From Streptomyces sp. KL109B (GTDB lineage Bacteria > Actinomycetota > Actinomycetes > Streptomycetales > Streptomycetaceae): a DNA stretch of 64,000 nt. The stretch's first letter is position 1. Each line of letters begins with the position of its first letter. This document shows positions 1 through 10,158 of the stretch, piece after piece. The notes beneath the pieces were generated by a model. It made no database searches. It saw only the letters and a list, made by a program, of their open reading frames with translations, and was not told the origin of the DNA. The stretch covers positions 395,205 through 459,204 of the forward strand of contig NZ_JASERL010000007.1 in NCBI RefSeq assembly GCF_030766935.1, in the 5' to 3' direction. The position numbers and the translations under genes were made by a program.

Positions 1-708
1 GATCATGATGACGGCGGAGCCGAACTCCTTCTGGAGATCGCGGATCAGGTCGAGGATCTGCGCCTGCACCGTCACGTCGAGCGCGGTCGTCGGCTCGTCC
101 GCGATCAGCAGCTCCGGGTTGTTCACCAGCGCCATCGCGATCATCGCGCGCTGGCGCATGCCGCCGGAGAACTCGTGCGGGTAGGCGTCGACCCGCTTGT
201 CCGGCTGCGGGATGCCGACCCGGTCGAGCATCTCGATGGCCCGCTTGCGCGCGACCTTCTTGTCGACGTCGTGGTGGACCCGGTACGCCTCCACGATCTG
301 CCGGCCGATCGTGTAGTACGGGTGCAGGGCCGACAGCGGATCCTGGAAGATCATCGCCATGTCGCGGCCGCGCAGCTTGCGCACGGTGTCCTGGTCGGCG
401 GTGAGCAACTCGGTGCCGTCCAGCCAGATCTCGCCGCTGATCTGCGCCTTGCGCCGGCCGTACTGCCCGGTGGTGTGCAGGCCGAGGATGCCGAGCGAGG
501 TGACGGACTTGCCGGATCCGGACTCCCCGACGATGCCGAGGGTGCGGCCCTTCTCCAGCGTGAAGGAGAGCCCGTCGACGGACTTGACCAGGCCGTCGTC
601 GGTCGGGAAGTGCACCTTGAGGTCGCGGACCTCGAGGAAGGAGGTAGGGGCGCCGGAAGCGGAGACGGGTTCCCCGACCGCAGCTCCGGACTTGTGCATC
701 TCGGTCAT
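1..708 (-). CDS. Oligopeptide ABC transporter ATP-binding subunit, DppD/OppD type (3' end cut by window edge)
   Basis: This is the cytoplasmic ATPase of a peptide importer. I translated about 236 residues from the ATG at 708. Visible motifs are Walker A GESGSGKS (61-68), Q-loop FQDP (121-124), the signature FSGGM (180-184) and Walker B LLIADEPTTALD (200-211). The family is usually 320-350 residues with a C-terminal oligo_HPY segment, so roughly 100 residues lie beyond base 1. The start codon overlaps the stop of the upstream permease as ATGA, which implies translational coupling. A second ATPase (DppF type) would be expected just outside the window. Confidence 0.93.
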   Translation of the reverse strand, partial: MTEMHKSGAAVGEPVSASGAPTSFLEVRDLKVHFPTDDGLVKSVDGLSFTLEKGRTLGIVGESGSGKSVTSLGILGLHTTGQYGRRKAQISGEIWLDGTELLTADQDTVRKLRGRDMAMIFQDPLSALHPYYTIGRQIVEAYRVHHDVDKKVARKRAIEMLDRVGIPQPDKRVDAYPHEFSGGMRQRAMIAMALVNNPELLIADEPTTALDVTVQAQILDLIRDLQKEFGSAVIMI

Positions 709-1751
709 CCCAGCCTCACTCGCGGGTCGATGACGGCGTACAGAAGGTCCACGACGAGGTTGGCGACGGCGATCGCGAGGGCCGCGACGAGCGTCACGCC
801 GAGGATCACGGGCAGGTCCTTGTTGCTGATGGCCTGGACCGCCGCGAGGCCGAGGCCCGGCAGGTTGAACGTGGACTCGGTCAGCACGGCGCCGCCGAGC
901 AGCACGCCGAGGTCGAGCCCGAAGACGGTGAGGATCGGCGTCATCGCGGAGCGCAGCGCGTGCCGGGTGATGACGGCCTGTTCGCCGAGGCCCTTGGAGC
1001 GCGCGGTGCGGATGTAGTCCTCGCCGAGGATCTCCAGCATCGTGGCGCGGGTGAGCCGGGCGTACATGGCGGCGTTGAGGAAGGCGAGCACGATCCACGG
1101 CAGGATCAGCGTCTCGAACCAGGTGCCGATCGAGTCCTCGGTGGAGAGCGAGTCCGCGATGTGCACCCAGCCCAGGGTGTGCACGAAGATCCCCATGGCG
1201 ACCATGCCGGTGAAGAAGACCGGCAGGGAGACGCCGGCGAGGGCGGTGGTCATGGCGGCGCGGTCCCAGATCGTGCCGCGCTTGAGGGCGGAGACGACGC
1301 CGGTGGCGACGCCGCCGATCAGCCACAGCACGCAGGCGCCGAGGGCGAGCGCGCCGGTGACCGGGAGCGCGTCCTTGAGGGTGTTCCAGACGGGTTCCTC
1401 GGTACGGAAGGAGTACCCGAAGCAGGGCGCCGCGCAGTGGGTCACGTCACTGCCGTTGGCGTAGTCGCGCCCCATCGGGATGCCCTTGACGAAGTCCCAG
1501 AACTGGACGAGCAGTGGGTCGTTGAGCCCCAGCTTGATCCGGATCCCCGCGAGCTGCTCGGCGCCGGACGACTTGCCGGCGAAGAGCACGGCGATGTCCT
1601 GGCCCGCCCATTTGGGCAGCATGAAGAAGATGGTGAAGGTCGCGAGCAGCACGACGAGCACCATGATGACTACGGCGAACAGGCGCCGGATGAGATAAGC
1701 AAGCACTGTGCGCGGCCCGGCGGCGGCCGTCGGCTCCTTGTGGGGGCCCAC
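705..1751 (-). CDS. Oligopeptide ABC transporter permease, DppB/OppB type
   Basis: This is an inner-membrane channel subunit. It has one N-terminal transmembrane segment (about residues 20-45), a long extracytoplasmic loop, and five further helices in the C-terminal half that form the binding-protein-dependent transport domain. The EAA loop facing the ATPase is visible around RTARSKGLGEQAVITRHALR. The 348-residue reading uses a GTG start at 1751. A later GTG at 1706 begins right before the first membrane helix but has no obvious ribosome site at good distance, so the start is uncertain. It follows the binding protein gene by about 100 bp and overlaps the ATPase gene by 4 nt. Confidence 0.92.
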   Translation of the reverse strand: MGPHKEPTAAAGPRTVLAYLIRRLFAVVIMVLVVLLATFTIFFMLPKWAGQDIAVLFAGKSSGAEQLAGIRIKLGLNDPLLVQFWDFVKGIPMGRDYANGSDVTHCAAPCFGYSFRTEEPVWNTLKDALPVTGALALGACVLWLIGGVATGVVSALKRGTIWDRAAMTTALAGVSLPVFFTGMVAMGIFVHTLGWVHIADSLSTEDSIGTWFETLILPWIVLAFLNAAMYARLTRATMLEILGEDYIRTARSKGLGEQAVITRHALRSAMTPILTVFGLDLGVLLGGAVLTESTFNLPGLGLAAVQAISNKDLPVILGVTLVAALAIAVANLVVDLLYAVIDPRVRLG

Positions 1752-1854
1752 GGCCGCCGCCCGGGGCCATCACCTGCCCTTCGGACTGGCGGGTTTCGGC
1801 GGCTGGGCGGGAAGGGGCCGGAAGACGGATCAACTCCGCCTTCCGGCACGGGTG

Positions 1855-3627
1855 TTACTTGACGACGCCCAGGGAGGCGTAGTCGTAGCGGCCGCTGTAG
1901 GCGTCGGCCATCATGGCGTTGGTGAGACGCGGGCCACGCCACGTGATGTTGTTCTCGTAGATGAACGGCATCCAGTCGGCCTCGTCGAGGATCCGCTTGT
2001 CGAGCTGCTTGTAGATCTCGCCGGCCTTGTCCGGGTCGGTCTCGGCGATGGCCTTGTCGAACAGCGCGTCGATCTTCGGGTCCTCGATCTGGGACTCGTT
2101 GTAGTTACCGGTCTCCGAGAGGAAGCGGCTGTCCCACAGCGGCTGGCCGAAGCCCTGTCCGGACGGGAAGTCCGGGCCCCAGCCGCTCATCGTCATGCCG
2201 TAGCCGCGGGCCTTGACGACCTTCGGCGAACCGGTGATCGAGGAGGTCTCGGCGCCGTCGAGGGAGTCCACCGAGAGCTTGATGCCGACCTTGCCGAGCT
2301 GCTCCTGCAGCGCCTCGGCGGTGTCGACCTCGCCCGGGTTGTTGTTACGGGCGGTGATCTTCGTGGAGAAGCCGTTCGGCTTGCCGCACTCCTTCAGCTC
2401 GGACTTGGCCTTGGCCACGTCCGGCTTGCCCTTGCGGGCGAGGATCCCGTACGGGTCGTAATCGCTGTGGCCCTTGATGGACTTCGGCAGGGTGGAGTTG
2501 GCGATGTCGCCGCCGGCCAGCTTGCCGCCGCGGGTCTGCTGGAGGCCCGCGAAGTCCGTCGCGTAGAACACGGCCTTGCGGCAGTGGACGTTGTCGAAGG
2601 GCTTGGCCTTGTGGACGAGGGCGACGTAGCGGACGAAGGAGGTCCGCATGTTGTCGACGCTGTCGCGGTGGTCCTGGACGGCGGTGACGCGACCCGACTG
2701 GGTCATGCCGGTGCCGTTCAGGTCGACGTCGTAATCGCCTTCCATCAGGCGCTTGTCGTTCTCCTCCAGGTTGGCGGAGATCGTCACGTCGATCTTGTTG
2801 GGCAGCGCGGCGCGGATCGGGTCGGAGGCCCGGTCCCACTTGTCGTTGCGTACAAGGACGATCTTCTTGTTGGCCTTGTACGACTGGAACTTGTACGGGC
2901 CGGCCGAGAACGGGTGCTGGGTGTACTTGGCCTTCGTGTCCTTCTCCATCTTGACCGGGGATCCGGTCGGCATGGCGAGGAACTGCTCGAAGTCACCGTT
3001 GGCCTTGGGCAGTTTGAAGACGACGGTCTTGTCGTCCGGCGTCTCGATCGACTTCAGGCCCAGCTTGTCCTTGGACTTGTCCTTGTACGGGCCCTTGTAC
3101 TCGCCCTTGGGGTCCAGGTTCTGCTTCAGGTACTGCGGGCCGCCGGTGATGGTGTCGGTCGCCCAGATGCGCTCGATGCCGTACTTGACGTCCTTGGAGG
3201 TGATCGGCGAGCCGTCCTCCCACGTGATGCCGTCCCGCAGGTGGTACGTGTACGTCTTGCCGTCGTCGGAGATCGTGGCCTTGGACTTGGCGAGGTCGCC
3301 GACGAGTTCGTTGGAGGCGGCACCCGGCTTGGGCGCGTACGTCACCAGTTGGCGCGTGTAGAACCGCATGAAGTCCCACGACATGCCGTAGTAGGCGCGC
3401 TGCGGGTCGGCGGAGTCGAGGTCCTGCTTGCCGACCATGCGCAGCGTGCCTCCCTTCTTCTTCGAAGGGTTGGCGATCTTGTTGTACGCGGCGTCGTAAC
3501 CGGCGCCCTTCGACGAGTTGTTGGAGTCGTCGTCTCCACCGCCACCGCACGCCGTGGTCGACACCAGCGCTGCGACCACGAGGGCGGCGCCGGCGGCGAG
3601 CCGTCGTTTCGAGGAACCTGTGGGCAT
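1855..3627 (-). CDS. Oligopeptide-binding lipoprotein (ABC transporter, SBP family 5)
   Basis: This is the extracytoplasmic ligand-binding component for the neighbouring permeases. The N-terminus has basic residues, a hydrophobic stretch and a lipobox ending STTAC (Cys27), followed by a Gly/Asp/Ser/Asn-rich linker, so it is a membrane-anchored lipoprotein. The 590-residue length and the segments around GGTLRMVGKQDLDSADPQ and LRDGITWEDGSPITSKDV are typical of SBP_bac_5 (DppA/OppA) proteins. It lies between two permease genes on the minus strand. The peptide specificity cannot be read from sequence. Confidence 0.93.
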   Translation of the reverse strand: MPTGSSKRRLAAGAALVVAALVSTTACGGGGDDDSNNSSKGAGYDAAYNKIANPSKKKGGTLRMVGKQDLDSADPQRAYYGMSWDFMRFYTRQLVTYAPKPGAASNELVGDLAKSKATISDDGKTYTYHLRDGITWEDGSPITSKDVKYGIERIWATDTITGGPQYLKQNLDPKGEYKGPYKDKSKDKLGLKSIETPDDKTVVFKLPKANGDFEQFLAMPTGSPVKMEKDTKAKYTQHPFSAGPYKFQSYKANKKIVLVRNDKWDRASDPIRAALPNKIDVTISANLEENDKRLMEGDYDVDLNGTGMTQSGRVTAVQDHRDSVDNMRTSFVRYVALVHKAKPFDNVHCRKAVFYATDFAGLQQTRGGKLAGGDIANSTLPKSIKGHSDYDPYGILARKGKPDVAKAKSELKECGKPNGFSTKITARNNNPGEVDTAEALQEQLGKVGIKLSVDSLDGAETSSITGSPKVVKARGYGMTMSGWGPDFPSGQGFGQPLWDSRFLSETGNYNESQIEDPKIDALFDKAIAETDPDKAGEIYKQLDKRILDEADWMPFIYENNITWRGPRLTNAMMADAYSGRYDYASLGVVK

Positions 3628-3756
3628 TTTCTCGTAACCTCCGAGATCGCGGTCCCGGACACCTGCCGGAGAACCATGGAGTCAAGCCACCTGACGGTGC
3701 TGCAGGGGCAGTTCGGTGAAAGCCAGTTGGACTTGTGAGGTGCGCCGCGCGCGGCG

Positions 3757-4761
3757 TTACCGAGTGCCCTTCGGGTCGAGGGCGTCGCGCAGCCCGTCGC
3801 CGAAGAGGTTGAACGCGAGGACGGTGATGAAGATCGTGACGCCCGGGAAGACCATGAACATCGGGTCGTGCTCGTACGTCTCCAGGGCGTCGCGGAGCAT
3901 GCCGCCCCAGGAGGCCGTGGGCGGCCGGACACCCGCGCCGAGGAAGCTGAGCGCCGCCTCCGTGAGGATGTTGGTCGGGATCATCAGCGTCATGTAGACG
4001 ACGATGGGCGCGACCAGGTTCGGCAGCAGTTCACGGAACAGGATGTGCCGGGAGCCACCGCCCAACGACCGTGCCGCTTCGACGTATTCACGCTCCCGCA
4101 GGGAGAGCGTCTGCCCTCTGACGATGCGTCCGATGTACGGCCAGCCGAAGAACCCGATGACCAGGACGAGCACGGCGATGCGCACCCCGCTGCCGGTCAG
4201 GCCGAGCAGGTCGTCCGGGAGCACGGAGACCAGGGAGATGATGAACAGCAGCTGCGGGAAGGAGAGCAGCACGTCCATCACGCGGCTGATCACCGCGTCG
4301 ATCCAGCCGCCGAAGTAGCCGGCGATGATGCCGAACAGGGTGCCGAGGGCGACGGCGACGATCGCCGCGAGGAACGCGACGAGCAGCGAGATCCGGGCGC
4401 CGTAGACGATGCGGCTGAAGATGTCGCGGCCCTTGTTCGGTTCGAGGCCGAACAGGAAGTCGCCGCTGACGCCGCCGAGCGCGCCCTGCGGCAGGTTCGT
4501 CAGCGGGTCGAGCTTGTCCTGGTGGAACTCGTTCGGCGGGTGGCCGAGCAGACTGACGATGAGCGGCGCGAAGACCGCGACCAGGACCAGGAAGACGACA
4601 ACGATGCCACCGCCGAGGGCGACCTTGTCGCGCTTGAGCCGGTTCCAGGCGATCTGCTTGAGCGACCGGCCCTCGACCTTGCGGTCGCCGTCTCCCTTGG
4701 CGGACTCGACCGGGGCGCTCGGTTCCGCTTCCGCGCTCGTGTCGTGCAATGGTGCCGTCAT
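3757..4761 (-). CDS. Oligopeptide ABC transporter permease, DppC/OppC type
   Basis: This is the second membrane subunit of the peptide importer and the first gene of the operon. From the ATG at 4761 it reads 334 residues: a hydrophilic Glu/Asp/Lys-rich head, one membrane helix (FLVLVAVFAPLIV), then the five-helix permease domain with the EAA-type loop near YVEAARSLGGGSRHILFRELLPNLVAPI. An upstream in-frame start would give 348 residues. I chose 4761 because a GAGAGGGG purine stretch sits about 11 nt upstream. The order permease, binding protein, permease, ATPase is a little unusual, since the binding protein is often first. Confidence 0.92.
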   Translation of the reverse strand: MTAPLHDTSAEAEPSAPVESAKGDGDRKVEGRSLKQIAWNRLKRDKVALGGGIVVVFLVLVAVFAPLIVSLLGHPPNEFHQDKLDPLTNLPQGALGGVSGDFLFGLEPNKGRDIFSRIVYGARISLLVAFLAAIVAVALGTLFGIIAGYFGGWIDAVISRVMDVLLSFPQLLFIISLVSVLPDDLLGLTGSGVRIAVLVLVIGFFGWPYIGRIVRGQTLSLREREYVEAARSLGGGSRHILFRELLPNLVAPIVVYMTLMIPTNILTEAALSFLGAGVRPPTASWGGMLRDALETYEHDPMFMVFPGVTIFITVLAFNLFGDGLRDALDPKGTR

Positions 4762-5038
4762 CGTGGCAGGGACCCCTCTCAACCGGCGGTGACCGGCCCG
4801 CACTTGCCGCTGTGGCGGCGTGGTTCAGTCCGTCGTACACAGAGGCGAAGCCCCCTTGGAGCGGGAGTCTTCAACCTGGGCGCGATCTGTTGCCAGACTT
4901 GGCGGCGAAAGGATGCCTAACCGTGATGCTTGCTGGGGTGTTCCGTTATCCGGACTGGGGTGAACGGGAGGCGGACGGCGGGCAGTTGGGGCGTAATGGG
5001 TCTTTACCAAGCCCGTCCGGCGATTGGGGACATCTGTT

Positions 5039-5836
5039 TCAGTACGTCGCGCCGTACGGCGGCGGGTAGCCGTAGCCACCGCCCGCCGGGGCCGGAGGCG
5101 CCGCATGGGCCTCGCGGTCGTAGAACGGACGGGCCTGGCGCAGCCACATGGCCACCGGGTCGTACTCGTCCGACATCGCCACGGTCGAGACCGGAAGGCC
5201 CTCCGGCACCGCGGGGATGGACTGCTGCATCATCGCGCGGACCGCGTCCACGGAGGCCGGGGACGTGTCGTAGACGTCAAGGCCGATGGCCAGGTAGGGC
5301 GCGCCCAGCGTCGGCTGCACCCAGGCGCGGCGCAGCGAGCGGATCGCCGTCGTGCGGTGCGCGTTCTGCGTCAACACGGCGTAGAACTGGGGGATTTCGA
5401 TGGTCGGCTCGGAGAGCCGCAGGGGGCCGGCCGGCTGGCGGTCCAGGCCGCCCGCGATGCGCCGCAGGTCGAGCCACGGGACACCGACGCCGCCGCCCGG
5501 CGCGTGCGGGTTCAGCCAGAGCCCGTAATGGTCCGGGTACAGCGTGCGCGCCGCGTCGACGCCGCTCACCACCTCGTACGCCCGCGACCAGCCGGAGGCG
5601 GAGAGCTCCTGCGCGGAGGTGACGCAGGGGGCGTACGAGAAGCCGTCCACCTCCATGTTCCCGTACTGGGCGTCCGGGGATCCGGCCTGGCCGTGCCAGA
5701 GCAGCATCCAGACCTGGCCGGCCGCGGGATCTGCGAGGGCCTTGAGGAGCGCCTCGTACGCGTCGTAGCGTCCCGGCGTCACCTGGCGCAGCATGTGCTC
5801 GACCTGTCCGGCCGCGGCCGTGCCCGACGCACTCAC
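5039..5836 (-). CDS. SseB-like protein with C-terminal SseB domain (paralogue 1)
   Basis: I recognise this as one of the SseB-domain proteins of actinomycetes, 265 residues from the GTG at 5836. The conserved C-terminal region includes LGAPYLAIGLDVYDT and DPVAMWLRQARPFYDR, and the tail is Gly/Pro/Tyr-rich. A longer reading from the GTG at 5887 is possible, but 5836 has a better AAGGGG ribosome site. No catalytic residues are evident. In E. coli, sseB was named because extra copies heighten serine sensitivity; the biochemical role is unknown. It is followed upstream by a related gene, and the glycine/serine catabolic genes lie about 3 kb away. Confidence 0.75.
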   Translation of the reverse strand: MSASGTAAAGQVEHMLRQVTPGRYDAYEALLKALADPAAGQVWMLLWHGQAGSPDAQYGNMEVDGFSYAPCVTSAQELSASGWSRAYEVVSGVDAARTLYPDHYGLWLNPHAPGGGVGVPWLDLRRIAGGLDRQPAGPLRLSEPTIEIPQFYAVLTQNAHRTTAIRSLRRAWVQPTLGAPYLAIGLDVYDTSPASVDAVRAMMQQSIPAVPEGLPVSTVAMSDEYDPVAMWLRQARPFYDREAHAAPPAPAGGGYGYPPPYGATY

Positions 5837-5969
5837 CCGTAACCGCCCCTTCGGCTCTTCGACTCTCAAAACGTCCGTGTTCCGCACGTGGCCGGAAAGC
5901 GAACCGCCGACCGGTCACGTCATGAAACCAGCTTAAGCGGCGATACTGACACCGACTTGACGGACGTCG

Positions 5970-6803
5970 TCACCCTTGCCGTACGTAGAACGGCCGTACG
6001 TGCGTGCGCAGCCAGTCCGCGACCGGGTCCTGCGTCACATCCAGGAACACGAGGTTGACCGGCCAGGCCACCGGCGCCCGGCCCAGCGCCCGCCCCAGCG
6101 CGTCCAGCGGAAGGTCGCGGGCGGGCCCGGTGGCGCCCCCGCCGTCCGTCAGCTCCACCCCGATGAACAGCGAAGGCTCCGCGTCCTCCACGGCCGCGAG
6201 GCAGCGCCGTGCGCTCAGCACCGTGCCGAGCGCCTCGAACTCCTCGCGCACCGCGGCCAGGAAGTCCACCGGGTCGACCTGCCAGTCGGGCTCGCTCAGC
6301 ACCACGCGGCCACCCGTCGCGGGCCCGTCGAGCGGCGTGCGCCCGCTGCGGGCCAGCTCCGCCACGGCCGGCGGGGGCAGCGGCACGCCGACCGTGCCGT
6401 CCGGGTTCACGGCGATGCCGACCTGCGGCGGAAGCCCGCGCGCGAACTCCACGGCAGGCGCCACCGTGCAGTCCATCCGGCCACCGGTGACCGCCATGAA
6501 CTGCTGCTCGGAGCTGAACACGGGAACGTAGGCCTGGCCCTGGATCTCCAGGGTCGGCAGGTCGAGGTCCCGGCTGGCGTTCGAGCCGCCCTTGGGCAGC
6601 GGGATCCACACGTGACTGCGGCCGAGGGCCTCCACGATCCGGCCGCCCGCCGCGGCGCCCGCCTCCTGGCCGAGGGCCGCGGCGAGGATCTCCTCCAGCT
6701 CGTTCGCGGGCCAGCCCTGCGCGGGGTGGGCGTACGCGCCCTCGTGCCCCTGCGCGTGGCCGTGCCCCGGCTCGGGGGTCCCTGGGAACTCCATGACTGC
6801 CAT
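5970..6803 (-). CDS. SseB-like protein (paralogue 2)
   Basis: A 277-residue protein with an N-terminal SseB-type domain (HVWIPLPKGG, then LPTLEIQGQAYVPVFSSEQQF) and a C-terminal half ending QDPVADWLRTHVRPFYVRQG. That ending resembles the DPVAMWLRQARPFY ending of the neighbouring paralogue. The region after the start is His/Gly-rich. I chose the ATG at 6803, with an AAAGG just upstream; an ATG at 6794 is the alternative. It is cytoplasmic, with no signal or membrane segment. The gene is transcribed toward paralogue 1 with an 130-bp gap, so they probably share a transcript. Function is unknown apart from the family association with serine sensitivity. Confidence 0.75.
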   Translation of the reverse strand: MAVMEFPGTPEPGHGHAQGHEGAYAHPAQGWPANELEEILAAALGQEAGAAAGGRIVEALGRSHVWIPLPKGGSNASRDLDLPTLEIQGQAYVPVFSSEQQFMAVTGGRMDCTVAPAVEFARGLPPQVGIAVNPDGTVGVPLPPPAVAELARSGRTPLDGPATGGRVVLSEPDWQVDPVDFLAAVREEFEALGTVLSARRCLAAVEDAEPSLFIGVELTDGGGATGPARDLPLDALGRALGRAPVAWPVNLVFLDVTQDPVADWLRTHVRPFYVRQG

Positions 6804-6828
6804 CAAACCTTTGCTGCTCTGTGCTGCT

Positions 6829-6868
6829 GTGTGACCGCTGCGTGTGACCGCTGCTGTGTGACCGCTGC
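6829..6868. repeat. Three tandem 13-mers upstream of the SseB-like gene
   Basis: The 13-mer GTGTGACCGCTGC occurs three times, at 6829-6841, 6842-6854 and 6856-6868. The copies lie 25-65 bp upstream of the start of the minus-strand SseB-like gene, and 140 bp upstream of the plus-strand secreted-protein gene. Placement in this shared upstream region makes an operator array possible, but slipped-strand expansion would look the same. Confidence 0.8.
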
Positions 6869-7010
6869 TGCGCGCGCCCGACGATAGCGCGTGCACCCGA
6901 ATGGACACGGAGCGGCTCCGTCTGTTTGCGGAGGGTGGTCGCGGCTTCGAGGGTGGCGATACGGGAGCGCTCCCCCGATACCGGGGCGCTCCACGACCGA
7001 AAGGACCCGC

Positions 7011-7556
7011 ATGAAGCTCTCCAAGGCCGCCTCCGTCGCCGTCGGCTCCGCCCTCTGCGGCTCGCTGCTGCTCGGCACCGCAGGCCCGGCGCTCGCCTCC
7101 GGCGCCGAACCGGACACCTCCCTGCCGACCGCCGCCACCACGCGCATGTACGCGGACGTCAACGCCCTGTACGACGCCGTGAACCGGTACACCGCGCAGC
7201 CGTACGGCGATCCGGCCGAGGTGCTCGCGGCGCTCGACCGGGTGCTCGCCGATCCGGCCCCGGGCCAGCCGGTGGACGGCAAGGACCAAGTGGCGAAGCT
7301 CAAGGCGGAGTTGAAGACCGAGATCGACGCCTTGGTGAGCGCGGCGAGCAAGGGCGACCTGTCGGCGACGGTCTCGAAGTTGCAGGCGGTGCCGCAGCTC
7401 GCGGTGGAGCTGCTGGTCACCGTGAGCCTCGGCAAGCTCGCGGACGAGATGAAGCTCCCCGACGCACCCAAGACACCGAAGGTGCCCAAGGCATCCAAGG
7501 ACGCCGCCGCCATGCCGAAGCTGCCCGAGCTGCCGAAGGCCCCCTCCAACGGCTGA
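7011..7556 (+). CDS. Small secreted protein, function unknown
   Basis: A 181-residue protein starting at the ATG at 7011, with GAAAGGA as ribosome site. Residues 1-30 form a clear Sec signal peptide (MKLSKAA, hydrophobic core, cleavage after GPALA or nearby). The mature part is mostly helical with Lys/Asp/Ala repeats. The tail is low complexity, built from repeats of the type PKTPKVPKASK and PKLPELPKAP, which suggests an extended cell-wall-associated linker. I see no catalytic motif. The upstream in-frame extension to 6891 lacks a ribosome site and would bury the signal peptide, so I rejected it. It converges with the P-loop gene, leaving about 20 bp between stops. Confidence 0.75.
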   Translation: MKLSKAASVAVGSALCGSLLLGTAGPALASGAEPDTSLPTAATTRMYADVNALYDAVNRYTAQPYGDPAEVLAALDRVLADPAPGQPVDGKDQVAKLKAELKTEIDALVSAASKGDLSATVSKLQAVPQLAVELLVTVSLGKLADEMKLPDAPKTPKVPKASKDAAAMPKLPELPKAPSNG

Positions 7557-7575
7557 CCGCTCCCCCGCGCGGCGA

Positions 7576-8211
7576 TCACTCGCTGAACGTGATGCCTCCC
7601 AGCGCCTCCGTCGCCGCGCGGTCGAGCAGCACCGCCGACTCCATCCCGGCCGGCAGGTCCCCCCGCTCCGTCGAGGAGACGAGCGCGCCGACCGCCCGGC
7701 GGTGGCGGGCGAAGGCGTACCGGGACACCCCGCGGCCGCGGCTGCGCTGCCCTTCGAGGGCGGTGTCCTCCGGCACGTCGAGCAGCATCAGGTGGACGGC
7801 GGCCCCGCGCCGCCGCGCCGTGCGGGTCACCCAGCGGCGCACCCACGCCTGCGTACCGCAGTCGTGCACGACGACGCTGGCGCCCGAGCGCATCGCCCGC
7901 CGCAGACCCGCGTAGTGCGCGACGCGGACGAGCGGGCGGTACAGCGCGTACGGCAAAAAGCGCGGCATCCGCGCGGCCCAGCGCTCGCGGGTGTCCTGCG
8001 AGTCGATCCGGATCTCCGTGACGGCCCGCCGCATCAGCGTCGACTTGCCGCTGCCCGGCAGGCCCGAGATCACGACGAGGTCGCCCGCCCCGAAGAACAG
8101 CCTGTGCGGGGTGTGTCCGCGGCGCCCGCGCAGGTCGCGCACCGAGCGCTGCCGCGGAATCCGCACCCCCGCCAACGCCCCCGCGTATACGCCTGCCACA
8201 GCCTTCTGCAC
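7576..8211 (-). CDS. P-loop ATPase / kinase-like protein (AAA_33 type)
   Basis: A 211-residue cytoplasmic P-loop protein. The Walker A is GLPGSGKST, followed by a region typical of small nucleotide or aminoglycoside-type kinases (VVVHDCGTQAWVRRWVTRTARRRGAAVHLMLLDVPEDTALEGQRSRGRGVS). I chose the GTG at 8211 because GGGGAGGA lies eight nucleotides upstream; the open frame extends further but without a better start. It is divergent from the glycine-riboswitch operon, sharing about 150 bp of upstream sequence. The substrate is unknown. Confidence 0.75.
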   Translation of the reverse strand: MQKAVAGVYAGALAGVRIPRQRSVRDLRGRRGHTPHRLFFGAGDLVVISGLPGSGKSTLMRRAVTEIRIDSQDTRERWAARMPRFLPYALYRPLVRVAHYAGLRRAMRSGASVVVHDCGTQAWVRRWVTRTARRRGAAVHLMLLDVPEDTALEGQRSRGRGVSRYAFARHRRAVGALVSSTERGDLPAGMESAVLLDRAATEALGGITFSE

Positions 8212-8358
8212 CGCGATCGTCCTCCCCGCTCCGGTCACGCCACTCTTGCCCGCCAAGTGTAAAGAGAAGGTAATGCCGTACAAGCTGTTTCCCTGTTCCC
8301 CCGGCATGCAATGATGTGCGCGCCAAGCCCACACAACCTCATACCGGCCGCTCGAATC

Positions 8359-8556
8359 CGCGCGGGAGAGTTCCGGGGACCTACGGGTTCGCGGACGCCG
8401 AAGGAGCAAGTTCCTCCCTTGAATCTCTCAGGCCCCGTACCGCGCGGGCGAGGCAGATCTGAAAAGCGGGCCACCGTTGACGTACGGCGGCCCCACCCAA
8501 GGTGCAAGCCCTCTCGGGGCGAACCTCTCAGGTTCCGATGACAGATGGGGAGGAAA
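8359..8556 (+). promoter_or_regulatory. Glycine riboswitch, tandem aptamers, upstream of gcvT
   Basis: Two consecutive glycine-aptamer cores are visible. The first has GCCGAAGGAGCAAG followed by GAATCTCTCAGGC (about 8395-8433). The second has CCAAGGTGCAAG followed by GAACCTCTCAGGTTCCGATG (about 8498-8540) and ends GACAGATGGGGAGG. These are the signature segments of the gcvT-class RNA. The element ends about 37 bp before the gcvT start. In Gram-positive bacteria it generally turns on glycine-cleavage genes when glycine is high. I did not fold it, so the exact P1 boundaries are estimates. Confidence 0.93.
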
Positions 8557-8592
8557 CTTCACCATCGCCGTCATGCCACGGGAGCACCGCTG

Positions 8593-9708
<1,116 letters not shown>

Positions 9709-9772
9709 GCCGCGCCCGTCCGGGCGCCCCCTCTGTCACCAGCACCTTCCCGCGTACAGGAGAATTCGCATC

Positions 9773-10150
9773 ATGAGCAACCCCCAGCAGCTGCGTTACA
9801 GCAAGGAGCACGAGTGGCTCTCGGCCGTCGAGGACGGCGTCGCCACCGTGGGCATCACGGAGCACGCCGCCAACGCGCTCGGTGACATCGTGTTCGTCCA
9901 GCTTCCCGAGGTCGGGGACACCGCCACCGCGGGCGAGACCTGCGGCGAGCTGGAGTCCACGAAGTCGGTCTCCGACCTGTACTCCCCCGTCACCGGCGAG
10001 GTCACCGAGATCAACCAGGACGTCGTCGACGACCCGGCGCTCGTCAACTCGGCCCCGTTCGAGGGCGGTTGGCTGTTCAAGGTCCGCCTCGCCGAGGAGC
10101 CGAAGGACCTGCTCTCCGCCGACGAGTACACCGAGTTCTCCGGGAGCTGA
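9773..10150 (+). CDS. gcvH: Glycine cleavage system H protein
   Basis: A 125-residue lipoyl carrier that shuttles the aminomethyl group between the P, T and L proteins. The lipoylation site is visible in ELESTKSVSDLYSPVTGEV, with the modified lysine at Lys64. The N-terminal YSKEHEWL and the later NQDVVDDPALVNSAPFEGGWLFKV are diagnostic. AGGAG lies about 11 nt before the ATG at 9773. It follows gcvT by 64 bp and precedes glyA by only 8 bp, so the three genes are probably cotranscribed under the glycine riboswitch. Confidence 0.97.
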   Translation: MSNPQQLRYSKEHEWLSAVEDGVATVGITEHAANALGDIVFVQLPEVGDTATAGETCGELESTKSVSDLYSPVTGEVTEINQDVVDDPALVNSAPFEGGWLFKVRLAEEPKDLLSADEYTEFSGS

Positions 10151-10158
10151 CCCCTCTG

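Noticed and set aside
1708..3738. Long plus-strand frame of 676 residues across the peptide-binding lipoprotein
   Set aside because: It is antisense to a clear family-5 binding protein, has Val/Arg/Gly-rich composition with no domain and no ribosome site. High GC produces such shadow frames.
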